A model generated the notes under the pieces. It saw nothing but the letters and a program-made list of their open reading frames with translations. It was not told where the DNA came from and made no database searches. The position numbers and the translations under genes are program-made. This document shows positions 1-7,386 of a DNA stretch of 64,000 nucleotides, one piece after another. Position 1 is the first letter of the stretch, and every line of letters begins with the position of its first letter. The stretch is from Alphaproteobacteria bacterium (GTDB lineage: Bacteria > Pseudomonadota > Alphaproteobacteria > Ferrovibrionales > Ferrovibrionaceae), in contig CANJGB010000012.1 in NCBI GenBank assembly GCA_947473805.1, positions 1 to 64,000 on the forward strand, in the 5' to 3' direction.

Positions 1-24
1 CCGGCGCCGGAAACCATCTTGCCG

Positions 25-73
25 CGTCCTGTCGGTCCCGCCTACGCTACGCTCCGGCGCGACCGACAGGACG
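25..73. repeat. Inverted repeat, 13-bp perfect arms
   Basis: CGTCCTGTCGGTC at 25-37 is matched exactly by its reverse complement at 61-73, with a 23-base GC-rich middle. There is no T-run after it, so it is not a clear rho-independent terminator; it may be an intergenic hairpin repeat. The rest of 74-241 holds no gene I can support. Confidence 0.6.
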
Positions 74-241
74 AATCACACGGGCTGAATCTCTCACAAC
101 CCTTGGATCACCGTTAGGGGTCAGACCAAAAGCATCTTCAGAATAAATGCCTATGACGCTCGTTCTTCTGGCCTCGCGCGCGCCGCTGGTGATAATGCCG
201 CTGTCGCTTTGAACCGGCATCAAGCCGGACACGGAGGAAAT

Positions 242-1471
242 GTGCCGAAAGAAATTGCACCGCTCAAAGGCGTGCACGTCATCGAATGCGCTTTGCTCTC
301 GCCCGACGGGGTCGCCCAGCACTTGGCCGATCTCGGCGCCGAGGTCATTAAGGTTGAGGCGCCAGGTGGCGGCGACTATGTCCGCACCCTGACCTGGCCG
401 ATCATCGATGGCGTTTCGCTGGAACACTGGCACTGGAACCGCGGCAAGCGCAGCATCGTGCTCGACCTGCGCCAGCCTGAAGGTGTCGAAGTGTTCCTCG
501 ATCTGGTGCGCGGCGCCGATGCGGTGATCGAGGGCATGCGCCACGGCGCGCTCGACCGCCGCGGCCTGACATGGGAAAAGCTGCGCGCCGTGAAGCCCAA
601 TCTCGTGCTCTGCCGCGTGTCCGGTTATGGCGGCAGCGGGCCGTACCGTGATGTGCCCAGCCACGGCCTGGCCTTCGATTCCATGTCCGGCGTCGCACCG
701 CCGGCAAATACGCCCGATGGCTTCACGATGATCCCGTCGCACACCTCCGTCGGCATCAATGCCGGGCCGCTTTATGCCGCCTTTGGCATCGTGTCGGCGC
801 TGCTGCAGGCGCGCACGACGGGGGAGGGCTGCGTCTTCGAGGTGGCCCAGGCCGATGCCGCCATCGCCTGGAACTGGCTGCGCGTCGAAGGGGAAAAGGC
901 CTACGAGAATCCGGCTGTCACCGACAATGACGGCAACAAGGGCGCTGCCCGCCGCGTGATCGGCTGGGATGATTTCGCCGCCGCCGTCCGCTACCAGTAC
1001 TACGGCACCAGCGACGGCCATGTCCTTTTCATGGCGTCGGAGCGCAAGTTCTGGAAAATCTTTTGCGATCGCGTCGGCCGGCCCGACCTGTTCGAAAAGT
1101 GGCCGGGCAAGGAGATCGGCGATCACGCGCTGGGCAATGGCGAGTTGCGGCGCGAACTGACCGCCATCTTCAAATCCCGCACCAGCGCCGACTGGCTGCG
1201 CTTCGGCATGGAGACCGAGGTGCCGATCGCGCCGGTCTACGACGCAAAGACCGTGCGGTCCGACCCCCAGGTCCAGGACCGCATCCGCTGGTGGCCGGCC
1301 GCCCGGCACGGCACCGACCTTATGCAGCCGCCGATCCGCCTGCTGGAGGGTGAACTTCCGGCACCGTCGCGCGCGCCCACGTTGGGCCAGCACACGGACG
1401 AAATTCTGCGTGACCTGGGCTATGGCGATGCCCGCATTTCCGGCCTGCGCAAGGGCGGGGTGCTGGGGTGA
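242..1471 (+). CDS. CaiB/BaiF family III CoA-transferase
   Basis: Predicted to move CoA between acyl-CoA and a free carboxylic acid in the cytoplasm. The family N-terminus is clear (PLKGVHVIECALLSPDG, then LGAEVIKVEAPGGGDYVR). The Asp that forms the acyl-anhydride intermediate in formyl-CoA transferase appears conserved in the segment EVAQADAAIAWNW (about residue 205). At 409 residues it has normal family length. I chose the GTG at 242 because GGAGG lies at 233-237 just before it; an upstream in-frame TTG at 209 has no such site. The substrate cannot be read from sequence. It stands alone before a DUF3126 gene. Confidence 0.9.
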   Translation: MPKEIAPLKGVHVIECALLSPDGVAQHLADLGAEVIKVEAPGGGDYVRTLTWPIIDGVSLEHWHWNRGKRSIVLDLRQPEGVEVFLDLVRGADAVIEGMRHGALDRRGLTWEKLRAVKPNLVLCRVSGYGGSGPYRDVPSHGLAFDSMSGVAPPANTPDGFTMIPSHTSVGINAGPLYAAFGIVSALLQARTTGEGCVFEVAQADAAIAWNWLRVEGEKAYENPAVTDNDGNKGAARRVIGWDDFAAAVRYQYYGTSDGHVLFMASERKFWKIFCDRVGRPDLFEKWPGKEIGDHALGNGELRRELTAIFKSRTSADWLRFGMETEVPIAPVYDAKTVRSDPQVQDRIRWWPAARHGTDLMQPPIRLLEGELPAPSRAPTLGQHTDEILRDLGYGDARISGLRKGGVLG

Positions 1472-1544
1472 GGGGCGGGCACGCGGTTGGGACTTGCAGA
1501 AACTGCCGAAAAGGCTAAATCGTCGGGAGTAGCCGGAGGAAACC

Positions 1545-1757
1545 ATGACCCCGATCGAAATTGGCCGCGTACAGGCCCATCTGCGCAAGGCGCTGGATAA
1601 CAACCGCATCGCCATTAAGATGCCCGCCCGCAAGGGCGGCCCGGTAGAGGTAGTGGTCGGCAACGACTTCCTCGGCGTGCTGCATCGCGACGAGGACGAG
1701 GGCGAGGTCTCCTTCGACCTCCACATCTCGATCCTCGAGGAAGACCTGCGCGAATAG
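1545..1757 (+). CDS. DUF3126 family protein
   Basis: A 70-residue cytoplasmic protein matching the small DUF3126 family as I know it: start MTPIEIGRVQAHLRKAL, a middle VEVVVGNDFLGVLHRDEDEG and an acidic C-terminal tail ILEEDLRE. Function is unknown; the family is described from Alphaproteobacteria and is useful here mainly as a taxonomic marker. CGGAGG about eight bases upstream supports the start. It is followed 7 bases later by the convergent end of an alpha/beta hydrolase gene. Confidence 0.88.
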   Translation: MTPIEIGRVQAHLRKALDNNRIAIKMPARKGGPVEVVVGNDFLGVLHRDEDEGEVSFDLHISILEEDLRE

Positions 1758-1764
1758 GCGCAGG

Positions 1765-2481
1765 TCAGCCTGCGGCCAGCAGCAGCCGGGCCAGGTCGTC
1801 CGGCGTGTCCAGCATCGGGTGATGGCCGCTCGGCAGTTCGTGAAATTGCCAACGCGGGTCTTTCCGCAGCGGCGCCGAATGCCGCTTCAACGTTTCCGAC
1901 CTGTAATTGGCTCCCAGCACATAGACCAGGCTCGGCACCTGGCGCCACGCACCGGTCAGCCGGATTGGCTCGATGAACGTCGCCAGCGGCTGAGGTGTGC
2001 ACAGGTTATCGACCAGGGCGCGGTCGGCGGCAGTGGCGATGTCGAAACTCTGTGCCGGCACCGGCTTGACCAGCCAGCCGCCACCTTCTTTTGATGCCGT
2101 CTCGAAAAACAGGTCCTTGCGCGCCGGGGCCAAGAGCTCCGCCACGGTGTCGCCGTCGTTCGGCACCAGGGCGTCGCAATAGACCAGTGACCTGAACATG
2201 TCAGGATGCCGGTCCGCCACGCCGGTGACGATCATCCCTCCATAGCTGTGTCCAACCAGCACGGCATCGGACAGCCGCTCGAAGCGCACCAATTCCGCGA
2301 TCTCGTCGATATGGCTGCTCAGGTTGATGCCGCTGTGCAGCGATGCCGCGCGATCGGCAATGCCCGAAAGCGAGGGCGCGAATACCCGGTGGCCGTCGGC
2401 GACAAGGCGGTCGGCAATCCCCCGCCACAGCCAGCCGCCGTGGAAGGCGCCGGGAATCAGCACGAACGGGCTTTTCGGCAT
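1765..2481 (-). CDS. Alpha/beta hydrolase (EstC / salicylate-esterase-like)
   Basis: A 238-residue soluble hydrolase. FVLIPGAFHGGWLW is the oxyanion-hole strand, GHSYGG is the nucleophile elbow (Ser), and ELPSGHHPMLDTP carries the C-terminal His. This is the layout of the small esterase group that includes plant methyl-salicylate esterase and bacterial EstC-like enzymes. The start MPKSPFV is preferred because GGAGGAG lies just upstream; a longer frame to 2541 has no site. It diverges from a second hydrolase across a promoter-like region with a palindrome. The substrate is unknown; an ester of a small aromatic or alicyclic acid is possible. Confidence 0.85.
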   Translation of the reverse strand: MPKSPFVLIPGAFHGGWLWRGIADRLVADGHRVFAPSLSGIADRAASLHSGINLSSHIDEIAELVRFERLSDAVLVGHSYGGMIVTGVADRHPDMFRSLVYCDALVPNDGDTVAELLAPARKDLFFETASKEGGGWLVKPVPAQSFDIATAADRALVDNLCTPQPLATFIEPIRLTGAWRQVPSLVYVLGANYRSETLKRHSAPLRKDPRWQFHELPSGHHPMLDTPDDLARLLLAAG

Positions 2482-2514
2482 GGGCGTCTCCTCCTGCCCG
2501 CATCCAGGCGCGGG

Positions 2515-2557
2515 TTGACCATCGCCGCAAGATGCTAGCATATTCAGTAGGTACCTA
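2515..2557 (+). promoter_or_regulatory. Putative promoter with palindromic operator TAGGTACCTA
   Basis: TTGACC (2515-2520), an 18-base spacer, then CATATT (2539-2544) make a plausible sigma-70 promoter. The perfect 10-bp palindrome TAGGTACCTA (2548-2557) lies at the expected transcription start, a normal repressor position. The MarR gene at 5200, four genes down the same run, is the nearest candidate regulator. If the promoter is right, the ATG at 2532 lies upstream of the transcript, which supports the GTG at 2574 as the start of the next gene. Confidence 0.5.
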
Positions 2558-2573
2558 TCTAATAGGGGGGAAC

Positions 2574-3344
2574 GTGACGGCGGAAAACACGCTGGCAGAC
2601 GGTGAGGTGGCGATCAATCTGCGCCGCGATGGCAAGGGCGCGCCGCTCCTGTTCCTGCACGGCGCGCTGGGCCAGTTTTCCTGGCCGGCCGCCTTGGCAA
2701 GTCTCGCCAGCCGGTTCGATGTCATTGCCCCCGACCTGCCGGGCTTCGGCGCTACGCCCCGGCCGGAAAGGGTGACCCGGGTCGAGGACATCGCCTATGT
2801 CATGCTCGACCTCATCGAGCGCCTGGGCGCCGGGCCGGTACATCTTGTCGGCCATTCACTCGGCGGCTGGGTGGCGCTGGAAATGGCCATCCGCTCGACC
2901 GCTTCCATCCGCAGCCTCGTTCTGGCCGATGCCGCCGGTATCCGCGTCCGCGACGTGCCGCGCGCCGACCTGTTTCGCCACGGCCCGACGGACCTCGCGA
3001 AACTCGTCTATGCCACTGGCGCGGACCAGGCCGAGTGGCTGGCGAACGCAGAGAACGCCATGGTGCACGAGGCGAACCGCTACACCCTGGCGCGCCTGTC
3101 GTGGCAGCCGCAGCTGCACAATCCGCAACTGCAGAAATGGCTGCATCGCATCCACGTGCCCACGCTGGTTGTCTGGGGCGACCAGGACCGCGTGCTGCCG
3201 CCCGCCCATGCCCATGCCCTCGCGGCCGCCATCGACGGCGCCACGGTCGCGCTCATGCCTGGCTGCGGCCACATGGCGCCCATTGAACGACCCGAAGCGT
3301 TCTCGGATATCGTCACGCGGTTCATCGACGGGGTGACGCCATGA
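2574..3344 (+). CDS. Alpha/beta fold hydrolase
   Basis: A 256-residue hydrolase of the meta-cleavage-product/haloalkane group: LLFLHGALGQFSWP (oxyanion strand), APDLPGFGATPRP, nucleophile elbow GHSLGG (Ser), PTLVVWGDQDRVLPP (acid) and MPGCGHMAPIERP (His). All catalytic elements are present. The GTG start is chosen over an ATG at 2532 because a G-run (2565-2570) precedes it and the promoter-like elements overlap the ATG. Its last four bases overlap the next gene (ATGA), so the two are translationally coupled. It probably hydrolyses a product or substrate of the adjacent monooxygenase pathway. Confidence 0.85.
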   Translation: MTAENTLADGEVAINLRRDGKGAPLLFLHGALGQFSWPAALASLASRFDVIAPDLPGFGATPRPERVTRVEDIAYVMLDLIERLGAGPVHLVGHSLGGWVALEMAIRSTASIRSLVLADAAGIRVRDVPRADLFRHGPTDLAKLVYATGADQAEWLANAENAMVHEANRYTLARLSWQPQLHNPQLQKWLHRIHVPTLVVWGDQDRVLPPAHAHALAAAIDGATVALMPGCGHMAPIERPEAFSDIVTRFIDGVTP

Positions 3345-4525
3345 ACGTGTTCATGTTCCACCTCATGCCCTATGCCGATCTCGACATGACCTATGTCGAG
3401 AAGTACTCGACCGACTGGGTCGTCCTGCCGAACACCTATTACGATCCGGCCAAGGGACACGTTCTCTACAACCGTTATCTCGACGAACTGGAGCTTGCCG
3501 CCGAACTGGGCTTTGACGGCATTTCGGTCAACGAACACCACCAGACGGCCTATGGCATGATGCCGTCGCCCATCGTGACGGCGGCAGCGCTGTCGCGCCG
3601 GACGAAGAACTGCAAGATTGCCATTCTCGGCAATGCCTTCTGCCTGCGCGACCAGCCGCTGACGCTGGCCGAAGAGCACGCGATGATCGACAACATCACC
3701 GGCGGACGGCTGATCTCCGGCATGGTGCGCGGCATCGGCGCGGAATATTACTCCATCGGCGTCAACCCGACCCTGTCGCACGCCCGCTTCCAGGAGGCGC
3801 ACGACCTTGTAATCCAGGCCTGGACCCGCCCGGGCCCGTTCAGGTTCGAGGGCGAGCACTACAATTTCGACTATGTGAACCTGTGGCCGCGGCCGTTCCA
3901 GCAGCCGCACCCGCCGATCTGGTGTCCGTCAACGGGCAGCAACGAAACCATCGAATGGGCCAGCCATCCGTCGCGCAAGTATGTCTATGTGCAGACCTAC
4001 AGCCCGCTGTCATCTGTCGAACGCTACCTGAACCTCTATCGCCAGACCGCGCGCGACGTGCACGGCTATGATGCCGCCAGCACGCAGATCGCCTGGGCCG
4101 CGCCGATCTATGTGGGCGAGACCGACGAGTCGGCACTGGAGGAAGCGGGGCCGCATATCGAAGCCTTGTTCAACAAGTTCCTGAAGCTGGAACTGGAGCT
4201 GCACTTTCCGCCCGGCTACATCTCGGCGGAATCGTGGAAGGCGATGGTGCAGCACCGGCGCAAGCCGATGGAGGGTGCCAACAATGCCCGTGCGCTGCGC
4301 GATCTCGGCGTCTTCGTCTGCGGCAGCGCCGACACCGTGCGGCGCAAACTGACCGAGGCCCATGCCCGGCTTGGCTTCCAGAATTTCCTTGGCCTGCTGC
4401 AGTTCGGCACCCTGCCGCGCGACCTGACCGACCGCAACATCCGGCGTTTTGCCGCCGAGGTCATGCCGGCGCTGAAGGAACTGGACGACCGGCAGTACCA
4501 GGGCTTCCAGCCCGTGAAGGCCTGA
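3341..4525 (+). CDS. LLM-class flavin-dependent monooxygenase
   Basis: A 394-residue luciferase-like (bacterial luciferase superfamily) protein with a TIM-barrel fold. The family segment NEHHQTAYGMMPSPI is followed by a conserved GGRLISGMVRGIGAEY loop and RFQEAHDLVIQAWT. Such enzymes oxidise substrates with reduced FMN or F420 and O2. The GTG/ATG overlap with the hydrolase upstream and the short gap to the EthD-like gene place it in one operon. Together with two hydrolases and a MarR regulator it suggests an oxidative degradation pathway. Substrate and flavin type cannot be read from sequence. Confidence 0.88.
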   Translation: MNVFMFHLMPYADLDMTYVEKYSTDWVVLPNTYYDPAKGHVLYNRYLDELELAAELGFDGISVNEHHQTAYGMMPSPIVTAAALSRRTKNCKIAILGNAFCLRDQPLTLAEEHAMIDNITGGRLISGMVRGIGAEYYSIGVNPTLSHARFQEAHDLVIQAWTRPGPFRFEGEHYNFDYVNLWPRPFQQPHPPIWCPSTGSNETIEWASHPSRKYVYVQTYSPLSSVERYLNLYRQTARDVHGYDAASTQIAWAAPIYVGETDESALEEAGPHIEALFNKFLKLELELHFPPGYISAESWKAMVQHRRKPMEGANNARALRDLGVFVCGSADTVRRKLTEAHARLGFQNFLGLLQFGTLPRDLTDRNIRRFAAEVMPALKELDDRQYQGFQPVKA

Positions 4526-4536
4526 AGGAGAAGACA

Positions 4537-5199
4537 ATGGCGGAGATGATCCTGCTGGCCCTGACCAACCCGGTTACGGGCCGCGATGCCGACTACAATG
4601 CCTGGTATGACGACATTCACCTGGCCGATGTGCTGCGTGTGCCCGGCGTTACCTGGGCGCAGCGTTTTGCCGGCGCGCCAGGGCAGGGGACGCTGCCGCT
4701 CAACTACCTGGCCATCTATGGCGTCGCCGACGACAAGGCAGTGGCTGCCGGACTCGGATCGCGGCGTGGCACGCCTTTGATGATGATGACCGACGCGCTC
4801 GATGGCGACATCACCAAGACGGTCATGGCGCGCGCGCAGGGCGAGCGCGTGACACCCGGCGCACCGTCGCCGCCGCCCAACGGGTTCGACCGCTATGTCG
4901 CGGTGGTCAACGGCGTTCCCGCCGGCGATGCCGCGTTCGACGCCCATCTCGACGGCATCGTCCTGCCGGCCCTGGCCGGCATTCCGGGCGTGGCGGCGGC
5001 GCGGTCATGGGCGCTGGCCCCGCACCAGACCAAGGCGACCGTCACCGACAAGCGCGTCATTATCTGCAAGTTGCACGACCGGCAGGCGGCGCGCCCTGGC
5101 CTCGACAAGGCAATGGCCGACCTCACGGCAAAATTCCACCGCACCCTCGACTTCGCCACCATCTATTCGCCGCGCGGCCCCCGCCATCAGGCGGCCTAG
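4537..5199 (+). CDS. EthD-like dimeric alpha/beta-barrel protein
   Basis: A 220-residue protein that looks like two ferredoxin-like (dimeric alpha/beta-barrel) units. The first carries the typical YNAWYDDIHLADVL and VPGVTWAQRF segments; the second begins about residue 110 (DRYVAVVNGVPAGD) and has AHLDGIVLPALAGIPG. Relatives are often accessory or small-molecule-binding proteins in degradation operons; no catalytic role is proven. AAGGAG at 4525-4530 supports the start, and the gene follows the monooxygenase by 11 bases. It ends directly against the MarR start codon. Confidence 0.75.
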   Translation: MAEMILLALTNPVTGRDADYNAWYDDIHLADVLRVPGVTWAQRFAGAPGQGTLPLNYLAIYGVADDKAVAAGLGSRRGTPLMMMTDALDGDITKTVMARAQGERVTPGAPSPPPNGFDRYVAVVNGVPAGDAAFDAHLDGIVLPALAGIPGVAAARSWALAPHQTKATVTDKRVIICKLHDRQAARPGLDKAMADLTAKFHRTLDFATIYSPRGPRHQAA

Positions 5200-5658
5200 A
5201 TGGCGACAGTGCGTACGCGTAAAAGCGAATTTGCCGTTGCGACCGAGACCATCGGCTTCCTGGTCTGGAGTGCGGCGCGGTCCTACAGCCGCCACTTCGC
5301 GGCGCGCATCGCCCGCCACGGCATTACACTCGGCGTCTGGCCTGTCCTGCGCGCGCTGGCCGAAACGCCGGGCCTGACCCAACGCGATCTGTCGCTGCAG
5401 ACTGGCATGAAGGGACCGACGATCGTCGATCTCGTCGTGCAGCTCGAGGAAAAGAAGCTGGTTCGCCGCGTCCGCAACACCGAGGATCGGCGCAAGGCCA
5501 GTCTGTTCCTGACCGAGCGCGGGCAATCTGTCTTTGCCGCCGCGCTGCCCGACATCGCGGCGGTGCACAAACTGGCGGTCGCCGGCATGTCGCGGCGCGA
5601 CCAGGACCTGCTCCGCACCCTGTTGCAGCGCGTGCATACGAATATCCGCGGCGCGTAG
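5200..5658 (+). CDS. MarR family transcriptional regulator
   Basis: A 152-residue winged-helix regulator. GLTQRDLSLQTGMKGPTIVDLVVQLEEKKLV is split between the two recognition helices, followed by the wing RRVRNTEDRRKASLFLTERG. The start codon sits immediately after the preceding TAG, so it is co-transcribed with the hydrolase, monooxygenase and EthD-like genes and is the obvious local regulator. MarR dimers bind short palindromes, which fits TAGGTACCTA at 2548-2557. The effector is probably a pathway substrate (inference). Confidence 0.9.
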   Translation: MATVRTRKSEFAVATETIGFLVWSAARSYSRHFAARIARHGITLGVWPVLRALAETPGLTQRDLSLQTGMKGPTIVDLVVQLEEKKLVRRVRNTEDRRKASLFLTERGQSVFAAALPDIAAVHKLAVAGMSRRDQDLLRTLLQRVHTNIRGA

Positions 5659-5722
5659 TTCGGGGCTTTGGGCGCGCACCGGGTCGTGCGATTGTCAGTA
5701 AAAGCCGAGGGAGGAAGCCGGC

Positions 5723-6142
5723 GTGAACGATTTGCTGCCATTGAAGCCGCTGCCCGAACCGAATGACCTGACCCGCCCGTTCTGGGAGGCCTGCCGTCGT
5801 CACGAACTGCGCATCCAGCGCTGTTTGTCCTGCGGCCGCTTGATCCACTACCCGAAGATCATTTGTCCCTATGACCACGGCACCGAATTCGACTGGGTGC
5901 GGGTCAGCGGGCGCGGCACGGTCTACTCCTTTGTCGGCGCGTATCGTGCCTTCCACCCGGGCTTCCAGCCCGACCTGCCCTACACCATCGCCATCGTCGA
6001 ACTGGAGGAGGGGCCCCACATGATGACAAATGTCATGCTGCCTCCCGCCGAGGTCGAGATCGGCATGAAGGTCGAGGTCGCCTTCGAGGACATCAACGAG
6101 CAGATTTCCCTGCCGAAGTTTCGCCCCGCGGGTGCGCCATGA
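5723..6142 (+). CDS. DUF35 OB-fold protein with zinc ribbon
   Basis: A 139-residue protein with a rubredoxin-like zinc-ribbon start (CLSCGRLIHYPKIICPYDHG, three Cys plus His) and a C-terminal OB fold (GRGTVYSFVGAY, IAIVELEEGPHMMTNV, VEVAFEDINE). DUF35 proteins pair with thiolase-fold enzymes and can shape their active site, as in the steroid aldolase Ltp2-ChsH2 and the archaeal thiolase/HMG-CoA synthase complex. The next gene, overlapping by ATGA, is a thiolase-fold protein, so the pair very likely forms a complex. Start is GTG with GGGAGGAAG upstream. Confidence 0.88.
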   Translation: MNDLLPLKPLPEPNDLTRPFWEACRRHELRIQRCLSCGRLIHYPKIICPYDHGTEFDWVRVSGRGTVYSFVGAYRAFHPGFQPDLPYTIAIVELEEGPHMMTNVMLPPAEVEIGMKVEVAFEDINEQISLPKFRPAGAP

Positions 6143-7302
6143 AGGGCAAGGCGATCATCTCCGGCATCGGCGAAACCGAGTACAGCCGCAATTCCGGCCT
6201 GTCCGACAAGGCGCTGCAGTTGCAGGCCATCCAGCGCGCCATCGCCGACGCCGGCCTGAAGCCGCAGGACATCGACGGCTTCATCCCCAGCGCCGTGGCG
6301 CCCAACCTCTACTATGAGGACCTGGTCGAGAATTTCGGCATCCCGGACCTGAAATACACCGCGACGCTGCACTACGGCGGCGCCAGCGGCACCGGCGGCC
6401 TGCACAGCGCCACCATGGCGGTGGCCAGTGGCGTGGCCCGCCATGTCGTCGTCATGGCGGGCCGCAACGGCGTCACCGGCAGCGGCAACATCTCGCGCAA
6501 CCTCGCCGTGACGCCGCCCAAGGCGATCCTCGACCAGGCCTCGCGGCAGTTCGAGGCGCCCTTCGGCGCGCTGGTGCCGATGCAGTTCTACGGCCTCATC
6601 GCGCGCCGGCACATGCACATGTACGGCACGACCAGCCGGCAATTGGGCGCCGTCGCGGTCACCATGCGCAGCCACGCCATGCTGAATCCAAAGGCGCTGA
6701 TGAAAAAGCCGATTACTCTTGACGACCACCAGAATTCGAAGCTGCTGGCCGATCCGTTTCGCCTGCTCGATTGCTGCATCGAGTCCGACGGCGCCGCCGC
6801 TTATGTAGTGAGCGCCGCCGATGTCGCACGTGATCTGCCAAAAAAGGCGGTGCACGTACTCGGCATCGCCGAGGGTCATCCGCCGTCGCCCTATTCCATC
6901 GCGACGCGCAACGACTTGATGGTTACCGGCGCGACGCAGGCCGGCCCGCGCGCGTTCAAGATGGCCGGCCTGAAGGCACAGGAACTGCGCGCCGCGTTCC
7001 TCTACGACCCGTTCACCTTCATGGTTATCTTCCAGCTCGAGGTTCTGGGCATCATCCCGTGGGGCGAGGCCGCGGCCTTCGTAGAAAGCGGCGGCATCGG
7101 TCTCAAGGGCAAGCTGCCGGTCAACACTCATGGCGGCCTGCACTCCCAGGCCCATTCCATGTCGGGCATCAACCATCTGTGCGAGGCGGTGAAGCAGTTG
7201 CGCGGCGAGGCGGGCCCGGCACAGCTGGCTCAGGCCGCACCGTGCATTGTCACCGGCTTTGGCGATTTCGGCGATTCCGCGGTCGCGCTGCTGGGCACCT
7301 GA
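6139..7302 (+). CDS. Thiolase-fold protein lacking the nucleophilic Cys (SCP2/Ltp2-like)
   Basis: A 387-residue member of the lipid-transfer/SCP-x thiolase group. Where thiolases have their acyl-accepting Cys this protein reads ATLHYGGASGTGGL (about residues 75-88), with Gly in its place. A C-terminal His region is present (NTHGGLHSQAHSMSG). Thiolytic activity is therefore doubtful; in the steroid-degrading Ltp2 family, which also lacks the Cys and needs a DUF35 partner, the reaction is a retro-aldol cleavage of a CoA ester. The overlapping DUF35 gene upstream fits that model. Substrate unknown. A CCCGCC/GGGCGGG hairpin (7365-7385) follows without a T-run. Confidence 0.85.
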   Translation: MKGKAIISGIGETEYSRNSGLSDKALQLQAIQRAIADAGLKPQDIDGFIPSAVAPNLYYEDLVENFGIPDLKYTATLHYGGASGTGGLHSATMAVASGVARHVVVMAGRNGVTGSGNISRNLAVTPPKAILDQASRQFEAPFGALVPMQFYGLIARRHMHMYGTTSRQLGAVAVTMRSHAMLNPKALMKKPITLDDHQNSKLLADPFRLLDCCIESDGAAAYVVSAADVARDLPKKAVHVLGIAEGHPPSPYSIATRNDLMVTGATQAGPRAFKMAGLKAQELRAAFLYDPFTFMVIFQLEVLGIIPWGEAAAFVESGGIGLKGKLPVNTHGGLHSQAHSMSGINHLCEAVKQLRGEAGPAQLAQAAPCIVTGFGDFGDSAVALLGT

Positions 7303-7386
7303 TGCCCGCGCCCTCGCTGTTCCTGCGCATCGGCTTCGGCGGGTCAGGCGCCGTCGGGATCGTCCCCGCCCCGCGCAAGGGCGGGA

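Noticed and set aside
47-2002. A 651-codon minus-strand open frame
   Set aside because: It runs antisense to a clear CoA-transferase and DUF3126 gene and has no family features; high GC commonly opens such frames.
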